Below are positions 20,458-31,600 of a DNA stretch of 64,000 bases, piece after piece. Location: contig CM060731.1 of assembly GCA_030704615.1 (NCBI GenBank), forward strand, positions 7,316,001-7,380,000, written 5' to 3'. The DNA is from Takakia lepidozioides (taxonomy: Eukaryota; Streptophyta; Takakiopsida; Takakiales; Takakiaceae). The notes beneath the pieces are model-generated. The model saw nothing but the letters and a program-made list of their open reading frames with translations, was not told the origin of the DNA and did not search any database. The translations under genes and the position numbers were made by a program. Numbering within the stretch: position 1 is the first letter of the stretch; every line of letters begins with the position of its first letter.

Positions 20458-20691
20458 GGATTGTGCAGGGACCCACTTTCTTTCCACCCAGGAAATACGT
20501 GCCTCCTCATATTTTGGACCCTGGCCTCTATGCTGCGTCTTTCGCGCAGGAATTTGATGTTGGGTTTTCTTCCTGGATTGTGCAGGGACCCACACTTCTT
20601 TCCACCCAGGAAATACTTGCCTCCTCATTTTTAGACCCTGGCCTCTATGCTGCGTCTTTCTCGCAGGAATTTGATGTTAGGTTTTCTTCCT
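20458..20691 (+). repeat. 117-bp tandem duplication
   Basis: Two adjacent copies (20458-20574, 20575-20691), about 93% alike, both starting GGATTGTGCAGGGACCCAC and ending TTTTCTTCCT. The open frame stays open through both copies but has no recognisable domain. Confidence 0.85.
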
Positions 20692-21635
20692 GGCATGGAT
20701 TCGATGTTTGGTTCTTCCGTCGAACTCAATTCTCATCTCAGCACTCGACTTTAGTACTCCCGACACTGGCGTTGTTGGCCCCTAGGCCAGAACGTCTTCC
20801 CAGAGGGTCATTGAGAAATAGCTTGAGGAAGTTTTATTTTCATCGGATTTGAACCATTCAAACATTGATTCCGAGGTAACAGCCTTTGTGGTGCCGCTGG
20901 TAATACTCTCAGATGCAGCAAGGGTCAAGCTGCTCATATTCTCAGATGCCAGAAAGGTTTTGATCCTGCAAACATTCATGTCTCATCACTAGCAGCAGAG
21001 AGATTTTACTCGCACCCGCAGAGAGATTTCAGTAGGCACTTGGAGGTCGGTTAAGTTGTGATTGATTGGCCAAACAAATGAACATTTGGTTCCAGCAGAG
21101 TGAACTCAGTTTGGTCGCACAAGCCATGGTGCAATATACCAAAGCTTGAAGAAGGTCGGAGGACCAGTTGCACATGTCCTCCTCATTCTCAGCCTGTGTG
21201 CCCTGTGAGGATAGCACTTACCAGGCTTCACTGGCCGCTGGAGAAGGCCAGACGAGCACCTTCTGCTCTTCTAAAAAATGAGGTGAAAGAGTGATGTGGA
21301 GTTGGCGACAAATTGCTAAAATGTTTTGGCCAGGGAAACCTTCAAACATTCCTCGCGTATGATAATCCACTAAGTTACCATCTATCAGTGTAATTATAGT
21401 CGGAATCGCAGCTGATTTGGGTCGGCCAAATGCGATGTATTCCTGGACTACCGTTGCCCTTTCCATGCGTTGTCATGGGCTTGGACTGTCTCCCTGCGCG
21501 TACTTGATCGCACACTTATGGACAGCGGACTCCGATTTGCTGCCACAATTTTACTCCTTCTGATCTCTGAGTCATCACCAGCTAAGATTTTTGGGCAGCT
21601 CTCAACACTACCGCAATTTTGGACTCTACCGGGCT
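20692..21635. other. spacer upstream of the TMT pseudogene, no gene recognised
   Basis: I looked for the missing N-terminal exon of the sugar transporter (GNLLQGWDNATIAG type) and did not find it. Short open frames on both strands show no familiar motif. Confidence 0.4.
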
Positions 21636-22172
21636 GTTTCTAGTCATGGAATTTTTATCATTACAACGAAACCCAAATTGGAGGTTTATATTGGGGATTC
21701 TGTCTGTGCCTACCTTCATTTACGTGTTTCAGGGTTTCTTTCTGATGTCGGAGTCCCATCGATGGCATGCGAGTAAATGGCGTATGCTGGATGAAAGAAT
21801 TGTGCTTCATAATTTTCGCTACAGGGAGGATGTGACAGGTATTCCCAGTTTCTTTGGTCCGTTTCATCAATGTTTTTGGGCTTTTGCATCTGTGCGGGGC
21901 CCTTCTTAGGAGAAATCAAGTGGCTTTCCCAGACACTTAACATACTGATAAGAACTTCTTGGCTGTGAGGCATCCAAAGTGAGGGACCTGTTGCCAGCAC
22001 CTAGCTACCCTGCAAAGCTCTAAGGATGGCTGGTTGTAGGATCAGCGTTCTTTTCCCAGTTCTAGCGAAGTTTAGTCTGCTTTACAATGATATAATCATG
22101 TTTTCTGAATTCAAAAGCCCTGGTTGCCTAATGCATATAAATGTGTCTGTGTGCAAGTTTCAGTGATGTCCC

Positions 22173-22533
22173 CTTGTCCCCTTCTCTCTCTGGTAGTCTC
22201 ACCAGAGAGACACCCCCTTCAAATCTATCAAGGGAATTGTTTCTGTACCTCTGTTTACCAACTTTGAAAATCTCGAGGTTGAGCCAAAAGCCCAGGCCCT
22301 TTTGGGGTTTAGTTATTGGGCAAATCACAAACAGCAGATTGATGTTTGTGTGAAGGGATTTCTAGAGGATATCTGGAGAACTCGGATCAATTGTCTGTTT
22401 CAAGGTAAGTCATACTACGGGCATCAGCCCCTGATTAAGGTAGTTTCTGTCCCTTTGTGTTCCGCTCAAACTGGGCGTGGGGTCAATGGCCACAAGGCTA
22501 CGGCAAACAACGTCTTATGAGTACATTCTCTCT
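22173..22533 (+). mobile_element. LINE 3' fragment in TMT intron
   Basis: Translates to NSRLMFV/ANHKQQIDVCVKGFLEDIWR and INCLFQGKSYYGHQPL, and at the end GHKATANNVL, matching the C-terminus of the LINE at 46295-46858 (minus). It begins within the C-terminal domain (5' truncated), lies between TMT blocks 1 and 2, and ends near ATGAGTACATTCTC. Confidence 0.8.
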
Positions 22534-23398
22534 CTTTGGCCACTACCTATGTCCATGAGAGTGTGATCTGTAGGAAGTCTAATCAACTGTTGGTATGTTC
22601 CAATTTTGCAGCTGAGTTTTCAAATTCAGTGGATGGGGCAAGTGAGGGGCATCTTGAAGAATGGATAGTAAAGCCAGCTGAGAAGTTGACAGCTAATGAT
22701 GAACCAGAAGAAGGCCAGATTAGATTGTCTTGTCTTGGCGAAAGCTTGGCCTGGGTTGCAACGTCCATTGCGTACGAATCGAGCTCTCCTCAGCAGCATG
22801 GCTTACATAGGATTGCGTGTTTGGAATCCTATGCACCTTTCATAAATCCCTTGGTGAACTTACTTGGAAGTATTCCGACCATGCTTTATCATCACCATAT
22901 GTCCCATTATACCTACGATGATGACCAGAAACCTGACCATTGGGATAAAGGGATTCAAGGAACCCGATCGTATGCAACTTACTCTGAACCCGACATGGGC
23001 ATGATTGGTGAAGTTAATGAGAATTTGCAACCGTCATTTAGTTCTAGGAGCCAGTGTGACAACAGAAGGTACAGTAACCTCACTCCTCTCTCTCACAACA
23101 ACCAAGAGAAGAGGTTGGGCCCCTTGCCTCGATTTAGCTTCAGACCACCATCGTCAAGGAGTACTTCAGAAACAACAAAAGCAGATTGTGGAGTTCCTGA
23201 AACATTCCACAGTGTAGGAATGGCAGGTGGCTGGTGGCTGGGTTGGCAACGTGAAAAGAAAACTGGGGCAGGCAAGGGAGAGGAAGGCATACTCAAGAGC
23301 GTATTTGGGAGGAGTGAGGGGAGTTGTTTTTCCCACATCCGATTTGCAGTCTCGCATCCAGATATTGGCACATTAGGGGGAGAACATGACGATTTGCA

Positions 23399-24040
23399 GG
23401 TACAGCTGCACCTCTCAGAAATCATGGAGACAAGATGACCTTAGCAGTTTTCTGAGCTGTATGTTGGAGGCATTTTTTCCATGAGAGAAGGTGCTTATTA
23501 GACTTGCATTCAGTCATAGACCCATGTGCATTTCAGTCCATCACTAAGGAGGGGAGAAGGAAAGCAGGTGAGTTCTGGGATGCTGATTTTGTAAATAAAG
23601 CTGGTTCTGGCCTTCCAAATTCCCTGCATATATCTCTAAAGAAAGCGGGAAAAGAAGGAATTAAGAAAGAAGAAAGTAACTTCATAATGTCCATAGAGGG
23701 GACGAAGTAGAACAAACCAAGAACTACTTCAGAAGAAAGGAATTTATTCTGTAGTGGGACTACAATTTCTACAGGTGAGGGGACATGTGGTACTCAAAAA
23801 TAGAACTCTTTCCGTTCAACGTCAATGTAATTCTAAGTCACCTAACCAGCCTTTCAAGTCCAGGCTTGGGATGGTGTAGATGAAGACTGATGAAAGGGCA
23901 TGTTCTAGGGCGTTCATGTGAAACGTAGTATATTAGTAATGATTTGTAACTGCATTGTACATGGCCAGCTATAACAAGAGGTTGGGATAAAGGTCACAGT
24001 GTATTCATAGACTTGGGCTTGCTAAACAGTAGTGCCCAGT
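23399..24040. other. TMT intron, no other feature seen
   Basis: Non-coding between TMT block 2 and the next LINE fragment. No recognisable gene or repeat. Confidence 0.4.
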
Positions 24041-24105
24041 TTACACACACATAGGGAAAGAAAGCACACAAGCAAGGAAGAAAAAGAAAATTAGTCTCTG
24101 GATAG

Positions 24106-24672
24106 GGAAAGAGAACGTACTCATAAGACGACGGTTTCCTGTAGCCTTTTGGCTATAGACCTCGCAGCCAGTTTGGGTGGAACAAGAGGGAACAGACACT
24201 ACCTTCGTGAGCCCCACTACAGTAGTGGGACTTACCTTGGTCTTGGTTTGGGCTTTCCAGATTTCCTCTGGAAAGCCCTTCACACAAGCGTCAATCTGCT
24301 GTGTGCGAGCTGCCCAGCAATTGGACCCCAACAGATCCTGGGCTTTAGTCTCAGTCTGAAGATTTTGAACAGAGGTGCAGGGATATGTTCTTGATGGTCC
24401 TGAAGAGGTCACTCTTTGATGAGAATACCCCGGACATTGTCTTCAGGTCGTCCACATATGGGGCATGACAATCCTCAAAGGTAGCCCAATAATTTGAATT
24501 TTAGTTTAGTGCCAAGGGTAGGTAGGCCCTTCAGATCATCCTTAAGTTCTCACCCAGGTCACAAACTGGAAACAAGTCGAGGGAGTTCTATGCCTAACTT
24601 CGTGAGAGGGAAAGAGAAAGAGAATGTACTCACAAGACATTGTTTGCCGTATCGTTGTGGCCATAGACCCAA
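24106..24672 (-). mobile_element. LINE 3' fragments, minus strand, in TMT intron
   Basis: Minus strand: CPICGRPEDNVRGILI (24410-24470) is the C-terminal zinc finger. It is followed by a frame with ARTQQIDACVKGFPEEIW and, at the end, YSQKATGNRRL. The tail GAACGTACTCATAAG at 24113 marks the 3' end. A second short tail (GAATGTACTCACAAGACATT, 24630-24670) lies just to the right, so two insertions of the same family or a duplication are present. Confidence 0.75.
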
Positions 24673-25842
24673 ATGAAAGCTACAGAGAGTATATATCTGT
24701 GCTATTTAAATATTCTGAGAAGCTGAGCGTTGCGTGCAAAGGTGGGTGAGCATGCATCCACTGGTATTCAAGGCTATCAGAGCTCGAAAATACAAGATGT
24801 ATTTGTGGTGAATCTTCAATCCTGTGGTTTGCAGAGTGACGGTCTAAAGTGGCCATGCAATACTAGTTTGTCTGACTGACACTATTCTCCATCGAGTGTG
24901 TTGACCAAGATTGTTTGCCAAAGTTGGATCATATAAGCTCAATTTTGTTCAGGTGGAAGATCTGGTTGAAGGAGAAGGATGAAGAAAGAGTAAAAAGATG
25001 AGGGGTCTAGTGCTAATAGTGAGGGTGTTAGGTTGGGAGATTGAATGTCAAGTTATTCTGGTGAGAATGAGCGAGAAGTTTGAAGAAAGTTTGCTTACAC
25101 CAAAGAGGGTATTATTGATGCAGTTTTCTGGGATAAAGGGTGTGATCTACTTCACGTCTCACATACTCATGCATTCGGGTGCTGGAGATTTGCTAGCAAA
25201 TATTGGAAATGATAATGAATCAGCCTCCATTATGGCCAGTGGGGTCACCTGTTATCTGATGCTTCTGTGCATTGTGATGGCAATGTGGCTCATGAATTGC
25301 TCCGGCCACCGGTACTCTATCTTCCTCTCCCATTTCCCCTGGGCCTCTGAGCCTCCTGTGTAGGTGGTCCCCCTTGTCTCCATAGGGACCCCCATGCCTA
25401 GACTTTTTTCTTTTGTCTCCCTTGACTTGGTCTGGTGTCTGTCTGATACAGCCTCAAAGTCAAATTCACAGGTATTTCAACTTATTAGAGAATGTGGATT
25501 TCTCAAGGGAGGATTGTCTGTCTAATGCTTCCTAGACAGTTCTTCCTCTGTACATCCTATGGGATCCTATTGGGGTAACAGGGTTTGTAAATACAAGGCC
25601 TGGAGCTAGCATGTGGCCAGGAAGGTGTAGCTTTCAGTATAGCTAGCTTTGAATAAATGTGCGATTGCAGCACAATCAAACTTCAAAAGATAGAGAAAGC
25701 AAATATGCCTTTGCAGTGTTCTCTGTGAATTTTTCACATGCTATACGGTCTTTTGACCATAGCTCCAAGAACCATACCCATTTATAGGAATCATGATGTT
25801 TGCTTCCACCACTTATGCCCTCTACCATGATACAGATGGGGC

Positions 25843-28800
25843 ATGTTTCTTACACATAGAGGGAGGATGAGGGCACATAATCAGATCAAATACTATGTGT
25901 GTAGGTTATGGTGCTGCCGCAGACAGGCGCCCCAGGCATGCCAATGGCTAATGACATTTGTAGCATGGTCGGTGCTATTGCTGCTTCTCTGCATGCCATT
26001 TATGGTAAGGGGGAGCCATGATATAATGCAACCTGACACAAACGGAGGTTTGGGGGAGTTGGACAACTGTGATGTTCTGTCCCATGCATCAGAGAGGGAT
26101 CCTTCCTGTGGGAGAAGCAAAAGCTCACTAGTTTCAGAAGGTGTGTCCCATCAATCTTATGTGATACTCAAGGTTTGAGTACCAAACTATAAGTTAACTT
26201 TTTCTAGCTGTTTGTCTTGTTGGAATTTGCATTGAAGTGAGATATCCTTCACCTTCTATGGAATCTCCAGCTCCATAGGTGCAAGTTTCAACCTGTTCTG
26301 ACAGTATGGTTTACACTGTACCTGGTTTCCTTTCTGCTGAAAGAATGGTCAATCGATGAGTAGATGTGCCAATTATATGTTGTGTGTTGTTTGGAAGATC
26401 TTATTGCCGAGTTGAATTGCAGGCTTAGCAGATTTGTCTGGAGTCTCACAAATTCTGGATGCTGGAGGGAGGCTCAAGAAACATAGGAGATCCGCCAGGA
26501 GGCCAACCACCAATAAAGTAAACGAGGAGGAACAAGAAAGGCAACATAATAGCTTTGACTCCTCTGTAGAAGTAAGTGGTGTAGGGACACGGGGAGAAGT
26601 ACTCTCCCATGTTACAGCAATTAGTGGTATAGCAGAGATTCCAGCGGAGGCAAGCTCTGAACAAAATCTTTGCAAAGGCTTAAGACGGGTAGGGACTGGA
26701 GTGGTATGTGCCGCCGCGCTCTCTGGGCTGGATTCCGAGGCACATTCTCAAACTTCAGGGCGATCTCAAATGGGGGCTTCTATATTTCAAGGCTCTCCAT
26801 TTTCAGACCCTTATGTAGCAGTAGTCCCCCCCTTCTTGGAGTGGGGCCACCAGCCATTGTTCCAGCTGTTGATAGCTCCGTTAACCATTGTTAATAACTG
26901 CAATAGCTCAAAATTAACAGTTTATCCTCCATTTAGCACCAATGCACAATTTTATGCCTCTGGCTTTGAAGAGATTGAGGTTGCTCCTAATGGAGAGCTG
27001 TTGGTTCCCATAGTATTCTTTCCCCAGTACACAGGGATCACTGAAGGCTTGCTGGTTGTGCAAACAAGTGTCGGAGGGTTCCTTGTGCGGATGAAGGGGG
27101 AAGGTATTGGATCTCCTTCCAGGTTGCAACCAATGCTGGGGCTTCGGACAACATTGGGAGAGCGACTTTCGCATGTTATCTCCCTGTACAACCCATTTGA
27201 TGAGACCCTCATGGTTGAAGAAATATTCTCCTCGCTTGTCTCCAACACTGGATCCGCCCATGAAGCAGGGGAACTCAGGAAGAAAGAAGAGGCTGGAAAT
27301 GTTGGAATAAGTGAGCCCCTTTTTTCAGCTCAGTCCCAGCCAGAAACTGAGAAGGCAACCAATAGTGGAGGGGCACTGCATATGCGAGCAGCTGGGTCAT
27401 GGGAAATAGTGCCCCATTCAAGCCAGGCTATTGTAGAATTTGATTTGGTGTCTGAAGAAGAGGGATTTGAAGGATTGGTTCACATCCGGTTTTCCCGCAT
27501 CTCACAGGACAATGTGGACAATACTTTGGTCCTACCAGTGAATGTCCATGTGGGTCAATCAGATGCAAGTCAACGGCCCATTTGGCCAGTGCCTGGTGTC
27601 CTTGATTTTGGAATGTTGGTTGGGGAAGAACACACAAGTATACAAGCTCTGGTTCTTCACAATTCCGGTGATGAATTGGTGCAGGTAAGTTTATTTCCTT
27701 ATCTTCAAGAAATTGGGCACAATTGTCAGCAGATCATCCTTTATCGGGAGACAAACTTCCACAAAGTTTCCTGTTGACAGTTCTTAAAGATTTCTGGTTG
27801 ACTCACCCATGCCGGTAGTTGTTGAAGGCAGTGGTAGGCTAGCAGCTTACAAATGCTTTAACTTGTTGAAGTGCTGAATACCTGTGAGAGGAACATCTCT
27901 ACCTTCCTCATAGACTGCAGAATTTCCTAGATCCATGATTTGTATGAGTGGCTTAAGAGGAATCTGGTTACACTTGTGAAACCAAAGTCTTTAAAGGCAG
28001 TAGTCAAATCATACTTTTGACAACTTTTTGTGGGGTGGCTAGTTGTTTCTGGGGAATGTGCTGGAATTTGATTAAATTAGTGGTTGAGCCATGTCCCAGC
28101 ATGTTCATATTAACATGAATAGCAGGTTTGACGGGTGAAGGGAACAAATGGTTGCTGTGCAGATAGAGGAGATTTACAAGCTCTCGGGAGACCCAAATGT
28201 GGCGGGAATCCGTTATCAAAGAGGGCTTGTACTACTTCCAGGTAGTGAGACAGAGGTCGCGACAATCACTTACAAGGGTATCAAGGAGAGGCAGCTAGAT
28301 CTTTCTTCTGGAACTGGTCATCTCTATGGGGATGATCATATCTTAATGGTTCGTACCAACAGCACTGGGTGCCCACAAATAGAGGTTCCATATCGAGCTC
28401 TAGTCTTAGATGGGTTAGTGGAGTGCCAACCCTCCCATTCGTTTCTGGGGATTCTCACAACAAGCATGGGTCAGATGGGTGGGAATTTGGATGCATTGGA
28501 GGCTTCAGAAGAGAGCCAGCCAATACAGGAGGTGCTATCTGGGAGTGACTTTAGTTTACCCTTTGGATTTTGTAAGATTCAAAGGCTGGTGAATTTTCCA
28601 AGTCAACTTCCAATGGTGTGTATAGAAGGGGGAGAACAGACAGACTACAAAACAATTGTGCTCGGCTTGTCAATCTTCGCTCTTTTGGTAGGAGTGGTGG
28701 TCATTTTCTGGATGCTTCTTCAGGAGATGGGGATTACCACATTATCAGTTGAGGAGTCGTCTTTGACTACTGGTGTCAAGAATGCTCCGCAGCAAAAGGC

Positions 28801-31005
28801 TTCTGGTCGTGTTGGTCCCTTGCTTGGGACTGGGCCCAGTCGAAACCAAGATGGAGTTAGCAAATTTAAAAGCTTAGCAGCAGCCCTGGGGTCAGCATTG
28901 GGAACCAGGAATGGCAGTCCCTCCTCTCCCCAGTTAAATCTTTCTCGAATCAGGGTCAAAGTTTCCAACTCGTCTTCTCTGGTCACACCTCAATGTTTGA
29001 AGTCGAATGGTGTGGCGAATACAAAAGAACCTGGTGGTCGGAAAGGGAACTCTGACAAGAAATGCAGCAGAGCTTCTCAGTCAGACTATCAGGGTGATGC
29101 AAAAAACAGCTGCATGCTGATGGATGTACCAGTGTGCGTTCGGGAGATGTTACAGGCAAGTGTCAAACAGCCACCTCTTCCAAGGTCTCCAAAGGGAGGA
29201 GTATCTCCAGGAAAATCCCCCTCTTTCTATGGAGCGTCGGAACATGATCTAGTACCCACACTGGTCTCCGGGCCTGCCCCAGGATTCTCCATGCAGGGTG
29301 CTCTGAAAAAAGGGGCAATCCCCTTCAGGCAGGCCTTCTCTCATAAGCCTCAGCCTCTGTCGTCTCGGTCACAACTGCAGCCTACCACCACTGGTGATAA
29401 GGAAAGGAGCAGGCGAAAGAAGAAGAGGGGGTCTCTCCATCCAATGAAGCAAGATACTGGCTCCAACCAGGGCACCAGTGGTGGTTCATCCCCATCCTCC
29501 CCAGCCTCTCCCGTGACACCTGCCAGTCCCGCTAGACCCATGAGCCCCCTCTTTCCCTCTGAAACTAGTTCATTTTCGGACCACACATCCATGCTGCGGG
29601 CATGCTTGACCCCTGGTTCTGATAAACACGCTATAAGTTTGACCCCACTTACAAAACTTGACGTGGAAGATGTGGGTGATCCCAAGGACTTAAGTAGTTC
29701 ACAACTGTTTGTAAGTCCAGAATGTCTGAGCATCGACTCCACCAGCACTGTATTTCAGCAGATGACACAAGCCAAACTTGTTGATTTGAAATGGAAACAG
29801 GAGACAGACATTGGAAAGAGAGCTGCCAGTAATGAGGGGGTTCCTGTAACTTGCAATCCATGGGCAGGCTCTCCTAAAGGACATGGCATTGAGGAGGAGA
29901 GCTCTCTGCATAAGAGAATGCACCGGGCTGCAAGTATGTGTGGGCAGCTGGGTGGTTCACAGGCTTTAATACCGTCTGCCACTTTTCCGCGTCGCAGTGC
30001 TGCAAGCATAGGGGGGAACTGTTTACCAATAGAGACTGGTAATTCAACTTGGGCTCAACGCATTTGTGGGAGCTCGAAGTCCTTTTCAGCACCAGCAATT
30101 CCTCCCAAGGCTCGGGCTCCAGGAGCCAAGGTTGCACTGCGATCTTCTGGGCAAAGTATTAGTGAAGTTGATTGCCATAGTGAAAGGGCTAGCACAGGCC
30201 TCGCAGGTGGCTGGAGCAGTGGCCTTGGGCTGACTTTCAACCCTGAACTCAGTGTTACAAGTGAGAAGATTTGGGGAGCAGGAGGTGAATCCTCTCCAGT
30301 GGGCTCTCCGGAAGAGTCTGGGGAGTTGGTGTATGATATATGGGGAGACCATTTTGGGGAGATGAGTCGCTCTGGCACCCACCACCAGCAGGCTGTTCTG
30401 GTAGGGCCGGAGAAGGATGTTGACCCAGTGGCCAGTTTGCACAGGCTCCTGGTGCCCGAGGACTCCGAAAGCCTCTTCTCAGGGCCGGTTTTTGTAAGCC
30501 CCTCAGGGGCATGCAATATTGGACCAGCAGGAAGCCCTCCCTTATCACCAGCATCATGGAATGATTTTCCTAGAAATCACCATGTCCCTGGAGCTGTTGA
30601 GAGAAGCACAGTAATTGGCAGGTCTGGTGTGGGATCAAATAGAGTGGTACCAGCTGTAAATGGCAAGGCCCGGGTGAGGACTCCTTACTCTCCACCCATG
30701 GGAGGTATATCCGCAGAGGCATACAGCCCACCTATGGGGGCTCAAAAGTGGGCTGGCAGGTGACAGATCATGTTCCTTGTGGTCCAATGGCAGCAGCAGT
30801 CAGGAAGAGGCCTGTACTGGTATCCCAGTTCACATGTACAGTTGAGACTCTCTCTGTGAAAATCATTGATCTTATTCTACTTTGCAGATGGAATCTCTGT
30901 CAACAAATCAAGCTGGAAAAGGAGAGTCCTTTTCACATGCCAGCTTCCCAGCCCCTCAATGGGGGCAGTCACACAAAGATCCTCCCACCTCCCTTTGTGA
31001 AATGA
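25843..31005 (+). CDS. TMEM131-like transmembrane protein (four-exon model)
   Basis: Exons 25843-26140, 26423-27684, 28163-30759 and 30888-31005 splice in phase and give about 1424 residues. The N-terminus has a signal-like hydrophobic stretch (WSVLLLLLCMPFMV). Then come the conserved TMEM131 N-terminal beta-domains (FLEWGHQPLFQLL, NCNSSKLTVYPPFSTNAQFY, SLYNPFDETLMVEEI, LDFGMLVGEEHTS). A transmembrane helix (VLGLSIFALLVGVVVIFWML) lies near 28655-28725, followed by a long Ser/Pro/Gly-rich presumably cytosolic tail. Animal TMEM131 binds collagen precursors and TRAPP for secretory cargo assembly; the plant role is not known to me. The last exon is uncertain; without it the frame stops at 30763. 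Confidence 0.8.
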
Positions 31006-31379
31006 AACATTATGTACAGTTCCCACCTCTGTAATTGTTCACTCCTGGTCATTGAGGTCATTGCTGAGAAATTCTGCCAAGAAAAACACGGGAGCATGAT
31101 CGAGAAGATAGAGATGTGGAATTCATGGACTAACTTACTAACAAGCAAACTGAAGACAGTGTGTCAGCAGCTGCATCCCATTGTACACAGACGGAGTTCG
31201 GACACTCTCACTATATGAACTAAATTGCTTTGTTGGTAAATGCTGGAGTACATCTCATGCTCCATCGCTTCCTTTCAATCAAGTACATGAGGGGAATAAC
31301 TTAACCCTAAAAAGTTCCTGCTACTGAGTTGTTTCTTATTAAACTAGTGAACTGCTCTGTATGGTTAGCAAACGGCAGT

Positions 31380-31600
31380 GCCACGTGGGTTGGCGGGGAG
31401 GAAGTGGCCTGGTGAGCATTCTGTGAGAGTGTGCGGGGGGATAGGAAACGGGGTGCGCGGGGAATGCGAGGGAATGTGAATGTGAGCAAGGATGAGAGTT
31501 GCGAGGATTGCGAGGGGAATGTGAGGGAAGGATGGAGGATTACGGTCGGAGAGTGAGAGGGGGATTTGCTGGTTACCATGGGCCTGCCCTGCCTTGAGCA
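31380..31600 (+). promoter_or_regulatory. GC/purine-rich leader upstream of the LSm14-domain gene
   Basis: A stretch rich in GNGAGGGNAAT/GTGAGAG units immediately before the ATG at 31601. It may be promoter or 5' UTR. No TATA box is evident. Confidence 0.3.

Larger units (their letters stand above)
21640..25360 (+). pseudogene. tonoplast monosaccharide transporter (TMT/TST) relic
   Basis: Three exon-like blocks match the plant TMT/TST family of vacuolar H+/sugar antiporters. Block 1 (about 21640-21837) reads NPNWRFILGILSVPTFIYVF and ESHRWHASKWRMLDER, where the family has PESPRWLVSKGRMLEA. Block 2 (22611-23398) reads LEEWIVKPAEKL and MAGGWWLGWQREKK, which is the long central cytosolic loop. 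Block 3 (about 25075-25360) reads MQFSGIKGVIYFTSHIL and LLANIG. The PESPRW motif is degenerate, and both the N-terminal and the last membrane segments are absent, so I call it a pseudogene. Confidence 0.7.
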
